A stretch of DNA of 64,000 nucleotides from Paracoccaceae bacterium. GTDB taxonomy: Bacteria > Pseudomonadota > Alphaproteobacteria > Rhodobacterales > Rhodobacteraceae. Positions within the stretch are counted from its first letter, which is position 1. Each line of letters opens with the position of its first letter. Positions 18,283 to 27,176 of this stretch are shown here, piece by piece. The notes beneath the pieces were generated by a model. The model saw only the letters and a program-made list of their open reading frames with translations. It ran no database searches and was not told the origin of the DNA. Position numbers and translations under genes: made by a program. The stretch is from the NCBI GenBank assembly GCA_002709405.1, contig PAQV01000050.1, positions 1 through 64,000 of the forward strand, written 5' to 3'.

Positions 18283-18350
18283 CTGAAGACTTTCAGGCGG
18301 CGCGCCCGTTTTGAAAGACTCAGAAATGAAACTCGCAGAATCAAATTTGA
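18283..18350. promoter_or_regulatory. AT-rich promoter region with two palindromes
   Basis: The 179-bp gap before the binding-protein gene holds CTGAA-GACT-TTCAG at 18283-18296 and the perfect palindrome TCAAATTTGA at 18341-18350, followed by an AT-rich run (GAAATTTTTC). These are candidates for the RpiR operator and the promoter of the 18449-26020 operon. Confidence 0.4.
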
Positions 18351-18448
18351 AATTTTTCTTGCCGGATTGCGGATCCGGACCCGAGCCTTCTGTCAGTCGC
18401 GCCTTGTTGCACAGGCGCTTGCGACGACACCTGATGGAGGCGATTTGA

Positions 18449-20023
18449 ATGGACAGACGACACCTGAAACCCCTTTGGCGCAGGCCGGTGCTGAGCGCTG
18501 CAATCGCCTTGCCGCTTGCGGTCACCGGCGTTGCGGCCGGGGCGCAAGAGCTGGTCTGGGCGCGCTACGGCGATATTTCCAGCCTGGACCCGCACCGCGC
18601 GACCAGCACCCTGTCGATGCAGGTCTGGGACCAGATCTACGACACGCTGCTGTCGTTCGACATGGAGGGCACCCCGGGCCCGAACATGGCAAAATCCTGG
18701 GAGGTCAGCGAGGACGGGCTGGAATATACCTTCACCCTGAACGAAGGCATCATGTGCCACGACGGGTCGGCCTTTGACGCCAATGACGTCAAGTTCACCA
18801 TCGACAGGGCCTTTGGCGACACGCCCAGCCTGACGCGCACCAGCTGGGGGCCGATCACCGATGTTTCCGTGATCGATCCGCTGACCGTGAAGGTCACTCT
18901 GGGCAGCACCTTTGGCGCCTTCCTGCCGTTCCTGGCCGACAGCTTCTCGTCGATGGTCTGCGACAGCAACACCGCCGACACCTTCGGGTCGACCACCGCC
19001 ATCGGCACCGGGCCCTTCAGCCTGGTGGAATGGGTCAAGGGCGACGAGATCGTGCTGGACACCAACCCCGACTACGTCAACTGGGGCGAGCCCATCGACA
19101 ACGCCGGGCCGCCGCAATTCGACCGGCTGATCATCCGCACCGTGCCTGAACCCCAGACCCGCCTGGCCGCGCTGCGCACCGGCGAGGTCCACATTGCCGA
19201 GCCGCCGTTCGACGATGTCGCGGCGATCAAGGAGGCCGGCGAACTGGAAATCATGGTCGCCGAGAACACCGGTCAGAACGTGTTCTGGGAATTCACCATC
19301 TCGCGCCCGCCCTTCGACGACATCCGCGCGCGCCAGGCCGTGGCCTATGCGACCGATGCCCAGATGGCCATCGACATCATCTACGGCGGGCTGAGCCAGC
19401 GTGAATGGTGCCCGATTGCCCGTGGCGTCTTTGGCAATGACCAGGAGTTCTGCAAACAGTACGGCTACGAATACAACCCCGAGAAGGCGACCGAACTGCT
19501 GGCCGAGATGGGCTATGGCCCGTCCAACCCGCTAGAGACGACCATGTTCGTCTGGACCGGCGGCAACCGGCACAAGCTGGCCGAGATCTTCCAGGCTCAG
19601 CTGGCGCAGGTCGGCATCAAGGCGGCGATCGAGATCATGGACATCGGCACCATGAACGCCCGGGTGAAAGAGCAGAACGAAAGCCCCGACGCCGACACGC
19701 CCGGCACCTTCGACATGATGACCTGGTCCTGGTACGACCCGGATATCCTTTATCAGCTGTGGCATTCGCCCGGCGCCTATTCGGGCTACCAGACGCCCGA
19801 GCTGGACGCGATGCTGGAGGAAACCCGCACCACGATCGAGCCCGAAGCGCGGCTGAAAAAGGTGCAGGCGGTCATCAAGTACCTGATGGAAAACGCCGTG
19901 CACGTGGGCCTTTACACCCCCGGTTGGGAATGGGTCTTTGCCGTGCGGCCCGAAGTCGAAGGCTTCAAGATCGGGCCCTTCCTGCACCCGAACTTCCAGG
20001 ACGTGACCCTTAGCGACGGTTAA
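18449..20023 (+). CDS. Family 5 extracellular solute-binding protein
   Basis: A 524-residue SBP_bac_5 protein with a Sec-type signal peptide (MDRRHLKPLWRRPVLSAAIALPLAVTGVAAGAQE; hydrophobic core about 15-30). The mature protein has the family pattern ARYGDISSLDPHRATSTLSMQVWDQIYDTLL, YTFTLNEGIMCHDGSAFDANDVKFT and GTGPFSLVEW. A GGAGG lies ten bases before the ATG. It starts the second complete peptide importer. The downstream D-aminoacylase suggests ligands containing D-amino acids or N-acyl groups. Confidence 0.92.
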   Translation: MDRRHLKPLWRRPVLSAAIALPLAVTGVAAGAQELVWARYGDISSLDPHRATSTLSMQVWDQIYDTLLSFDMEGTPGPNMAKSWEVSEDGLEYTFTLNEGIMCHDGSAFDANDVKFTIDRAFGDTPSLTRTSWGPITDVSVIDPLTVKVTLGSTFGAFLPFLADSFSSMVCDSNTADTFGSTTAIGTGPFSLVEWVKGDEIVLDTNPDYVNWGEPIDNAGPPQFDRLIIRTVPEPQTRLAALRTGEVHIAEPPFDDVAAIKEAGELEIMVAENTGQNVFWEFTISRPPFDDIRARQAVAYATDAQMAIDIIYGGLSQREWCPIARGVFGNDQEFCKQYGYEYNPEKATELLAEMGYGPSNPLETTMFVWTGGNRHKLAEIFQAQLAQVGIKAAIEIMDIGTMNARVKEQNESPDADTPGTFDMMTWSWYDPDILYQLWHSPGAYSGYQTPELDAMLEETRTTIEPEARLKKVQAVIKYLMENAVHVGLYTPGWEWVFAVRPEVEGFKIGPFLHPNFQDVTLSDG

Positions 20024-20035
20024 GCCACGTCCCCT

Positions 20036-20068
20036 GCCGGCGCGCCCAATGTCCCCGGGCGCGCCGGC
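20036..20068 (+). terminator. Very strong intercistronic hairpin after the binding-protein gene
   Basis: GCCGGCGCGCCC at 20036-20047 pairs perfectly with GGGCGCGCCGGC at 20057-20068 (12-bp stem, 9-base loop). It lies between the binding-protein stop and dppB. Without a T-run it more likely protects the upstream message or partly attenuates the operon. Confidence 0.7.
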
Positions 20069-20108
20069 CCCTGACCCCCGAAAGACCCTCAGCCCGGAAG
20101 GGAGCCCC

Positions 20109-21029
20109 ATGGGCAAGTTCATCGTTCAACGGTTTCTGGCCGCGCTGGTCACGATCTGGATCGCCACGATCGCCGTGACCATCCTGATCCACCTGGTGCC
20201 AGGCGATCCGGTGCGGATCATGTACGGCAGTTTTCAGACCACCCCCGAAGAGCTGGAGGCGATCCGCGTGCGCCTTGGCCTCGACCAGCCGATCTGGCGA
20301 CAATACATCATGTATATCGGCCGGCTGCTGCAGGGCGATCTGGGAAATTCCATCGTCGGCGACCAGCCGGTGCTGGATATCCTGCTGACCCGCTTTCCGG
20401 CCACCTTGTCGCTGACCCTGGCCTCGCTGGCCATCGCGGTGGTGGTGGGCATGAGCCTTGGGTTCCTCGCCGCCTACAAGCGCGGCACCTGGGTCGATGT
20501 CAGTTCGATGGTGCTGGCCATCGTCGGCGTTTCCATGCCGCACTTCTGGCTGGGCCTGCTGCTGCTGTTCCTCTTTGCCCTGCAATTGCAATGGCTTCCC
20601 GTGGCCGGGGGCGACTGGCGGTCGTTGATCCTGCCGGCGATGACGCTGGGCTTGGCCAATGCCGCCGTGCTAGCCCGCCTGACGCGGTCGGCCATGATCG
20701 ACATCTTCGACCAGGATTTCGTGCGCACCGCCCGGGCCAAGGGCCTGCCGAAATCCATCGTGCTTTACCGCCATGCCCTGCGCTCGGGGCTGGTGCCGGT
20801 GGTGTCCATGCTGGGCCTTCAATTCGCCTACCTGATGGGCGGGGCCATCGTCGTCGAAAACGTCTTTGCCTGGAACGGGGTCGGGCGGCTCGCCATCGAG
20901 GCGGTCTTTGCCCGCGATTACCCCCTGATCCAGGGCTTCATCCTGTTCTTCGCCACCATCGTTGCGCTGGCATCGGTCGTCATCGACGTCGCCTATGCCT
21001 TCCTCGATCCCCGCATCCGGTATTCGTAA
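20109..21029 (+). CDS. Peptide-type ABC importer, DppB permease
   Basis: A 306-residue permease starting MGKFIVQRFLAALVTIW behind GGAAGGGAG. It has the LVPGDPVRIMYG loop motif, about six membrane segments, and the coupling loop FVRTARAKGLPKSIVLYRHALRSG. An in-frame start at 20049 is rejected because it would run through the hairpin region. It overlaps the next gene at TAATG. Confidence 0.92.
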   Translation: MGKFIVQRFLAALVTIWIATIAVTILIHLVPGDPVRIMYGSFQTTPEELEAIRVRLGLDQPIWRQYIMYIGRLLQGDLGNSIVGDQPVLDILLTRFPATLSLTLASLAIAVVVGMSLGFLAAYKRGTWVDVSSMVLAIVGVSMPHFWLGLLLLFLFALQLQWLPVAGGDWRSLILPAMTLGLANAAVLARLTRSAMIDIFDQDFVRTARAKGLPKSIVLYRHALRSGLVPVVSMLGLQFAYLMGGAIVVENVFAWNGVGRLAIEAVFARDYPLIQGFILFFATIVALASVVIDVAYAFLDPRIRYS

Positions 21030-21925
21030 TGGTTCATGGCTCCTCCACGGCCGAGCTGGCCGACACTCTCGCCACCTCCGGCGCCGCGCGCAAGCGCAGC
21101 TTCTGGCGCGCGCTGCTGGCAAGTCCCTCGGGCCTGATTGGTCTTTTCGTTGTGGCGCTGCTGGTCTTCTGCGCCATCGCCGCGCCGGTCATCGCGCCTT
21201 ACGATCCGCTGCGCATGGCCGCGGGTCCGCGCCTTGATCCGCCCTCGATGGGCTACATCATGGGCACCGACGACTTCGGCCGCGACGTGTTCAGCCGCAT
21301 CCTCTACGGCGCGCGGCTGACCCTGCAGATCGGGGTGATCGCGGTGGGTATTTCGCTGACCTGCGGCCTGTTGCTGGGGCTGGTGGCGGGCTATTCCTCG
21401 GGCTGGACCGAACGGGTCCTGATGCGCCTGGTGGACGTCCTGTTTTCCTTCACCGAGATCGTGATCGCGCTGGCCTGCCTGGCCATTTTCGGGGTCGGGC
21501 TGACCAATGCGATGATCGCCATCGGCATCGCCTCGATCCCGTTTTATGCCCGCGTGACCCATTCGGTGGTGCTGGTGGAAAAGGGCAAACCCTATTTCGA
21601 GGCCGCCATTGCCGCGGGCGCTAGCCACGTGCGGCTGATCTTCATCCACCTGCTGCCCAACGTGGTGCCCACGCTGATCGTCATCGGCACCCTGGGCGTG
21701 TCGACCGCCGTGCTGGCCGCCGCGGGCCTCTCGTTCCTGGGTCTCGGCGCACAGCCGCCGCAGCCGGAATGGGGCTTCATGCTGTCATCCTCGCGCGACC
21801 TGATCAGCCGCGCGCCCTGGATGATGATCTTTCCCGGCCTTGCCATCGCCGTCACCGTCCTTGGGTTCAACCTGCTGGGCGACGGCATCCGCGAGGCCCT
21901 TGACCCGAGGCAGCGCCAGAGATGA
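21029..21925 (+). CDS. Peptide-type ABC importer, DppC permease
   Basis: A 298-residue permease. About 30 cytosolic residues and a first membrane helix are followed by MGTDDFGRDVFSRILYGARL and five more helices. The coupling segment is YFEAAIAAGASHVRLIFIHLLPN. It is translationally coupled on both sides (TAATG with dppB, ATGA with the ATPase). Confidence 0.92.
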   Translation: MVHGSSTAELADTLATSGAARKRSFWRALLASPSGLIGLFVVALLVFCAIAAPVIAPYDPLRMAAGPRLDPPSMGYIMGTDDFGRDVFSRILYGARLTLQIGVIAVGISLTCGLLLGLVAGYSSGWTERVLMRLVDVLFSFTEIVIALACLAIFGVGLTNAMIAIGIASIPFYARVTHSVVLVEKGKPYFEAAIAAGASHVRLIFIHLLPNVVPTLIVIGTLGVSTAVLAAAGLSFLGLGAQPPQPEWGFMLSSSRDLISRAPWMMIFPGLAIAVTVLGFNLLGDGIREALDPRQRQR

Positions 21926-23664
21926 CCCCAGAGATGACGCAAGCTCCGCTTTTATCGGTCAGGGACCTGACCATCGCCTTCGGCAAGGGCGCATTCCGCA
22001 ACCTGGCCGTGCAGAACTTGTCCTATGACCTGATGCCCGGCGAAACGCTGGCCATCGTCGGCGAAAGCGGCTCGGGCAAGAGCGTGTCGTCGATGGCGCT
22101 GCTGGGCCTGTTGCCCCCGCGCTCGGCGACGATCGAAGGCGGATCGGCCCTGTTCGAGGGCAAGGACCTGCTGCACCTGCCCGAGGGCGAGATCCGCGGC
22201 ATCCGGGGCGACCGGATCACCATGATCTTCCAGGAGCCGATGACCTCGCTCACCCCCGTCCTGCGGATCGGGTTGCAGCTGACCGAGGCCCTGGTCGAGC
22301 ACAAGGACATGTCGAAAGCCCAGGCCGAGGCCCGCGCGAAGGAGATGCTGGAGCTGGTGGGTCTCGACGATCCCGAGCGCCGCCTGAAGCAGTTCCCGCA
22401 TGAACTCTCGGGCGGGATGCGCCAGCGCGTGATGATCGCCATGGCCATGGCCGCCGACCCGGCGATCCTGATCGCGGATGAACCCACCACCGCGCTGGAC
22501 GTGACGGTGCAGGCGCAGATCCTCGACCTGATGCGCGACCTGAAACACCGGTTCGGCACCTCGATCATCCTGATCACCCATGACATGGGCGTGGTGGCCG
22601 AAATGGCCGACCGCGTCGTGGTGATGAACCGGGGCCGCAAGGTCGAGGAAGGGCCGGTGGCCGAGATCTTCTCGGCCCCGCGCGAGGCCTATACGAAGAA
22701 GCTGCTGGATGCGGTGCCGCGGCTTGGGGCCTTTGCCGCCGCTGCCGCGCCGCGAACGGTGGTCGCCCAGCCCAAGCAGGTCAGCGGGCGGCTGGTGCAT
22801 ACGTCCGGCATGAACAAGACCTTCCGTGAAAGCGGGCTGTTCGCGTCGAAATCCACCGGCACGGCGGCGATGCAGGACGTGGGCTTTGACCTTGACGCGG
22901 GCGAGACGCTGGCGCTGGTGGGCGAAAGCGGCTCGGGCAAATCCACCACGGGCCGCGCTGTGCTGCGGCTGCTGGAACTCGATTCCGGTGTCATCGAGGT
23001 GGACGGCACCGACATGCGCAAGCTGGGGACCAATGCCATGCGCAAGGCCCGGCGCGAGATGCAGATGATCTTCCAGGACCCCTTCGCCTCGCTCAACCCG
23101 CGCATCAGCGCCGGGCGGCTGGTGGCGGAACCGATGGTGATCCACGGGCTGTCCTCGGGCAAGGAAATGGAGGACCGGGTCGAACAGCTGTTCCTGCGCG
23201 TAGGCCTCGAATCCGATCACATCCGCCGCTACCCGCATGAATTTTCCGGCGGGCAGCGGCAGCGCCTGTCGATTGCCCGTGCGCTGTCGGTGAACCCCAA
23301 GCTGATCGTGGCGGACGAACCGACCTCGGCCCTGGATGTCAGCGTGCAGGCGCAGGTGCTGGACCTGATGCTGGAGCTGCAGCAAAGCCTCGGGCTAGCC
23401 TACCTGTTCATCAGCCACGACATGGCGGTGGTCGAGGAAATGGCCCACCGGGTCGCCGTGATGCGCCGGGGCCGGATTGTCGAGATCGGCCCGCGCCAGG
23501 CGGTGCTGAACGACCCGCGCCATCCCTATACGCGGGCCTTGCTGGCGGCGGTGCCGGTGCCGGATCCGGGCCGCACCCGGGGCGCCTTGCCGGTGATCGA
23601 CGCCGCCACCTTGCCGATGGGCGCGCTGGCCGAGGTCGCGCCTCAGCATCAGGTGGCCCAGTGA
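21922..23664 (+). CDS. Fused double ATPase (DppD-DppF type)
   Basis: A 580-residue chain with two ABC ATPases. The N-terminal half has [30 protein letters not shown] and [12 protein letters not shown]. The C-terminal half has [29 protein letters not shown] and [12 protein letters not shown]. Unlike the fused ATPase at 2511-4544 it lacks the Cys-rich tails, which makes it about 100 residues shorter. It powers the permeases encoded at 20109-21925. Confidence 0.92.
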   Translation: MTPEMTQAPLLSVRDLTIAFGKGAFRNLAVQNLSYDLMPGETLAIVGESGSGKSVSSMALLGLLPPRSATIEGGSALFEGKDLLHLPEGEIRGIRGDRITMIFQEPMTSLTPVLRIGLQLTEALVEHKDMSKAQAEARAKEMLELVGLDDPERRLKQFPHELSGGMRQRVMIAMAMAADPAILIADEPTTALDVTVQAQILDLMRDLKHRFGTSIILITHDMGVVAEMADRVVVMNRGRKVEEGPVAEIFSAPREAYTKKLLDAVPRLGAFAAAAAPRTVVAQPKQVSGRLVHTSGMNKTFRESGLFASKSTGTAAMQDVGFDLDAGETLALVGESGSGKSTTGRAVLRLLELDSGVIEVDGTDMRKLGTNAMRKARREMQMIFQDPFASLNPRISAGRLVAEPMVIHGLSSGKEMEDRVEQLFLRVGLESDHIRRYPHEFSGGQRQRLSIARALSVNPKLIVADEPTSALDVSVQAQVLDLMLELQQSLGLAYLFISHDMAVVEEMAHRVAVMRRGRIVEIGPRQAVLNDPRHPYTRALLAAVPVPDPGRTRGALPVIDAATLPMGALAEVAPQHQVAQ

Positions 23665-24581
23665 CGATCGGGATTGCCGTCCATGGGCCCCAGGCCGCCC
23701 GCGCCGCCTTGGCAGGGCTGGAGGCGGTCGAGGCCGTGGGGCGCGGGGCCATCGGCGGCTTCGTGTCGCTGTCGGTGATCACCCCGGGCCGAAAGCTGAT
23801 CGACCTTGGCGTGCAGCGGGGCGGGGCGCAGGCCATGCTGGCGCAGCCCGGGATGGCTCAGACCGACGGTGCCCGGCTGGCCGTCCTGATGTCATCGGGT
23901 CCTGACCGGCCAGAGCCTCTGTCGCAATTCACCCCCTGTGACCCCGCCGCCGGGCTGATCACCGGTCACCGGTTGCCCAATATGCCCGGCCCCGATGGCA
24001 TCGTGCCGAACCGGCAGGCGCTTGAGGCGCTGCGCGCGGGGGCCACGCCCGAGGCGGCGGTGCAGGCAGCGTTTGCGCCCCGCCCCCAGGTGGATGCCGG
24101 GCTGATCGTGATGTCTCTTGCCGGCGAGATCGCGCTGGGGAATTCGGCGGCGGTCGCGGCGCGGGACGATATCGGGGCTGCGCATTTCGTCTCGGAAACG
24201 CTGTCGGTGGGGATCCTGCACAACACGATCTTCCCCCATCATGCCCTGGCCGACCTGGCCCTGTCGGCCATCCGCGACCGGGTCGCGCCCGCCGATGCCG
24301 CCCCTTACCAGGGCCAGGCCCTGGGGCTGAGCGTGGTGCCGGGGGCGGTCCATGCCCTGTTGGTCGAAGACGACCAGATCGTCGGGGCCGAGGCCGTTGG
24401 CCCGGAATGGCTGCGCCCGGACTGGGAAGGCTGCCCGGTGCGACGGGGCGATCCGGTCAAGACCGGGGGCAGGGTGGTCGGCCAGGTGGTGGCCGAGGCC
24501 TATTGCACGCTGGCCAACGGGGTCGTGACAGGGACCCGGGGCAGCGGTACGATCAGTTGGAAAAGGACGGACAAGACATGA
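23661..24581 (+). CDS. DUF6963-type protein of unknown function
   Basis: A 306-residue protein starting [20 protein letters not shown]. The pattern GRGAIGGFVSLSVI...QRGG, GPDRPEPLSQFTP, GLITGHRLPNMPG and ETLSVGILHNTIFPHHALADLAL matches, from memory, the family named DUF6963, commonly encoded beside importers and D-aminoacylases. There is no signal peptide or membrane segment. It overlaps its neighbours by ATGA at both ends, so it belongs with the D-aminoacylase in expression and probably in pathway. The function is unknown; an Ntn-type hydrolase or sensor role would be speculation. Confidence 0.75.
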   Translation: MTIGIAVHGPQAARAALAGLEAVEAVGRGAIGGFVSLSVITPGRKLIDLGVQRGGAQAMLAQPGMAQTDGARLAVLMSSGPDRPEPLSQFTPCDPAAGLITGHRLPNMPGPDGIVPNRQALEALRAGATPEAAVQAAFAPRPQVDAGLIVMSLAGEIALGNSAAVAARDDIGAAHFVSETLSVGILHNTIFPHHALADLALSAIRDRVAPADAAPYQGQALGLSVVPGAVHALLVEDDQIVGAEAVGPEWLRPDWEGCPVRRGDPVKTGGRVVGQVVAEAYCTLANGVVTGTRGSGTISWKRTDKT

Positions 24582-26020
24582 GCGGCGATCAAGAATGCGA
24601 CCTGCTGTTCACTGGCGCCACGGTCTTTGACGGCACCGGAGCCGCCCCCGTGATGCAGGACGTGGCAATTGCAGAGGGCCGGATTATCGCCGTGGGATCT
24701 GGCCTGACGCTGACCGCAGCCGAGACCCGCGATGCCCGGGGCCTGGCGCTGGCGCCCGGCTTCATCGATGTGCATACCCACGACGATCTGGCGGTGTTTC
24801 GGCGCTCGACCATCCTGCCCAAACTGTCCCAGGGGGTGACCACCGTTGTCACCGGCAATTGCGGGATCAGCCTGGCGCCGTCGCCGCTGGTCATCCGCGA
24901 CGTGCCGGTGCCGCCGCTGGATCTGATCGCCACGGCCGACGACTACCGCTACGCCAGCTTCGGGGCCTTTCTCGACGCGATGCGCGCGGCCGGGCCGGCG
25001 GTGAACGTGGTGCCGCTGGTCGGTCACACGGCCCTGCGCGCGCGGGTGATGGAGGCGCTCGACGGGCCGGCCTCGGCGGATGAGATCGCCGCCATGCGCC
25101 GCGACCTGGCCGAGGCGCTTGATCAGGGCGCGGCAGGGCTGTCGACCGGGTTGGCCTATCCGCCGGCCAAGGGCTCGACCACCGGCGAGATCGTGACGCT
25201 TGCCACCGATGTGGCGGCGGCGGGAAAGCTGTGGACGACCCATATGCGCGACGAACGCAGCGGTGTCGTGTCGGCCGTGGCCGAGACCATCGACATTGCC
25301 CGGCGGTCCGGCGCGCGGACGCTGATTTCGCACCACAAATGCTGCGGCCAGGCGGCCTTTGGCCTGTCGCGCACCACGCTCGCGATGATCGAAGAGGCCC
25401 GGGCCGAGATGCCGCTGGACATCGACGTCTATCCCTACACGGCCAGTTCGACCGTCCTGATCGAGGCCTATGTCCGCGACAGCCGCAAGGTGACGATCAG
25501 CTGGTCCGATCCCCATCCCGAAATGGCCGGCCGGGACCTGGCCGAGGTGGCGGCGGAGTGGGGCGTGGACGTCAACGAGGCCGTCGGCCGGCTGAAACCC
25601 GGCGGCGCGATCTATCACCAGATGGACGATGGCGATCTTGAACGCATCCTGACCTGGCCGCCGTCGCTGATCGGTTCGGACGGGTTGCCGCGCGACAAGC
25701 GCCCGCATCCCCGGCTGTGGGCCAGTTTCCCCCTGGTGCTGGGTCATTTCGCGCGCGATCGCGGGCTGCTCAGCCAGGCTCAGGCGGTGGCCAAGATGAC
25801 GGGGCAGACCGCGAAGGTGCTGGGGCTGGCCGATCGCGGGCGCATTGCCGAGGGCTGCGCCGCCGACGTGGTCCTGTTCGACCCGGCAGAGATCCGCGCG
25901 GTGGCCGATTACGATACGCCCGATGCGCCGTCGGCGGGTGTGACGGCGGTCTATGTCAACGGCCAGCTGGCCTATGCGCCGGACGCGCCCGATGGCGCGG
26001 GGGCGGGGCAGGTGCTTTAG
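24578..26020 (+). CDS. N-acyl-D-amino-acid deacylase (D-aminoacylase)
   Basis: A 480-residue amidohydrolase-superfamily enzyme that removes the N-acyl group from D-amino acids. It shows the metal motif FIDVHTHDD near residue 65, the NCGISLAP segment, VVPLVGHTALRARVM, a GLSTGLAYPPAKGSTT segment, THMRDE, ISHHKCCG and the late GSDGLPRDKRPHPR. These match the D-aminoacylase subfamily well. The start at 24578 overlaps the preceding stop (ATGA); an in-frame extension to 24407 is a shadow of that gene. It ends the RpiR-importer operon and is followed by a clear terminator. Confidence 0.9.
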   Translation: MSGDQECDLLFTGATVFDGTGAAPVMQDVAIAEGRIIAVGSGLTLTAAETRDARGLALAPGFIDVHTHDDLAVFRRSTILPKLSQGVTTVVTGNCGISLAPSPLVIRDVPVPPLDLIATADDYRYASFGAFLDAMRAAGPAVNVVPLVGHTALRARVMEALDGPASADEIAAMRRDLAEALDQGAAGLSTGLAYPPAKGSTTGEIVTLATDVAAAGKLWTTHMRDERSGVVSAVAETIDIARRSGARTLISHHKCCGQAAFGLSRTTLAMIEEARAEMPLDIDVYPYTASSTVLIEAYVRDSRKVTISWSDPHPEMAGRDLAEVAAEWGVDVNEAVGRLKPGGAIYHQMDDGDLERILTWPPSLIGSDGLPRDKRPHPRLWASFPLVLGHFARDRGLLSQAQAVAKMTGQTAKVLGLADRGRIAEGCAADVVLFDPAEIRAVADYDTPDAPSAGVTAVYVNGQLAYAPDAPDGAGAGQVL

Positions 26021-26021
26021 G

Positions 26022-26043
26022 CCAAAAAGGTAGGCCTTTTTGG
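26022..26043. terminator. Bidirectional terminator hairpin between convergent genes
   Basis: CCAAAAAGG and CCTTTTTGG form a perfect 9-bp stem with a TAGG loop, one base after the D-aminoacylase stop. A and T runs on both strands make it suitable for terminating both this operon and the minus-strand operon ending at 26070. Confidence 0.8.
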
Positions 26044-26069
26044 TACAGAGGGCATCGCATATTGCGAGC

Positions 26070-27176
26070 CTAGGACCGCAGCGGGAACCTGTCCGGCGAC
26101 AGGGCTTGCCTGACCGCGTCGGGCAGCGCGCAGGTCATCCCGGTGCAGCCCGCCGCGCACAGGGCGGACAGGGCCGGCGCGGTCTGGACGCCATAGCCGC
26201 CCTGTCCGGCGAGCCAGAAAAAGCCATCCGCCGCCGGGTCGAACCCGACGACAGGTGTCCGGTCCGAGGCAAAGGTGCGCAGGCCCGCCCAGGAGGTTTC
26301 GACACGGCTGACCGGCACGGTGACGGCCTGTTCATAGCGGTGCAGCCCCTCGGCCAGGACCATGTCGTCGGGCCAGGCGTCGTGCGGCTCGACGGGATCT
26401 TCGTCGGCGGGGCTGACCATCAACTTGCCGGCTTCCGGTTTGGCGTACCAGCGCTCGGATGCCGAGGCGAACAGCGGCCAGTTGCGGATGTCATGGCCTG
26501 CGGGGGCGGGCAGGATGGCGGCCGAGCGGCGCAGCGGGGTCAGGGTGATCGGACTTGCGCCGGCCATGCGAGCGATCTCGGCGGCCCAGGCACCGGCGGC
26601 ATTCACAATCAGCGGTGCCTCGTATGTGTCGGGCCCGGAGCGGATGGTCCAGACGCCCGCCTGGCGCGTGATCCCGTCGACCCGCTGCCCTGTGCGGATG
26701 TGCCCGCCGCGCGCTTTCATCAGGCGCGTGTAGCCCGCCAGCATGCGGTCGACGTCGATGTCCTGGGCGCTCCATTCGATGGCGGCGGCGGCAATCCGGT
26801 CGCGGCGCAGGATCGGCACCAGGTCCACCGCCTGATCGGGGGTCAGATGCTCGATCCCGCAGGCCTCGGCGGCATAGTCGGCAAGCGCATCCAGCTCGTC
26901 CTCTTCGGCCACCAGCATTTCCCCGCGAGGGGACAAAAGCGATGTATCCGAAACGCCGTCCGGCTGGTTGAAAAAGGGCTCGGAGGCCGCGTTCAGCGCA
27001 CGCAGGGTGGTGTTGCCGTAATTGCGGATGAAGATGGCGGCGGACCGTCCCGTGGAATGATAGCCAAGCTGCGGTTCGGCCTCGAGCAACAGGACGGACA
27101 TATGTTCGGCCAGCCGGGCACCGGCGCTGGTCCCGGCGATGCCCCCGCCGATGATGATGACGTCGGCGCGGGTCAC
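26070..27176 (-). CDS. FAD-dependent amino-acid oxidase/dehydrogenase (DAO family)
   Basis: A 368-residue flavoprotein with the N-terminal dinucleotide motif VIIIGGGIAGTSAGARLAEH and GRSAAIFIRNYGN. The C-terminal FAD-contacting region reads GLRTFASDRTPVVGFDPAADGFFWLAGQGGYGVQTAPAL. It resembles DadA-like or glycine-oxidase-like enzymes that oxidise an amine or (D-)amino acid to an imine. It is the last gene of the minus-strand polyamine-type operon and overlaps the preceding stop. The true substrate is unclear. Confidence 0.88.
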   Translation of the reverse strand: MTRADVIIIGGGIAGTSAGARLAEHMSVLLLEAEPQLGYHSTGRSAAIFIRNYGNTTLRALNAASEPFFNQPDGVSDTSLLSPRGEMLVAEEDELDALADYAAEACGIEHLTPDQAVDLVPILRRDRIAAAAIEWSAQDIDVDRMLAGYTRLMKARGGHIRTGQRVDGITRQAGVWTIRSGPDTYEAPLIVNAAGAWAAEIARMAGASPITLTPLRRSAAILPAPAGHDIRNWPLFASASERWYAKPEAGKLMVSPADEDPVEPHDAWPDDMVLAEGLHRYEQAVTVPVSRVETSWAGLRTFASDRTPVVGFDPAADGFFWLAGQGGYGVQTAPALSALCAAGCTGMTCALPDAVRQALSPDRFPLRS

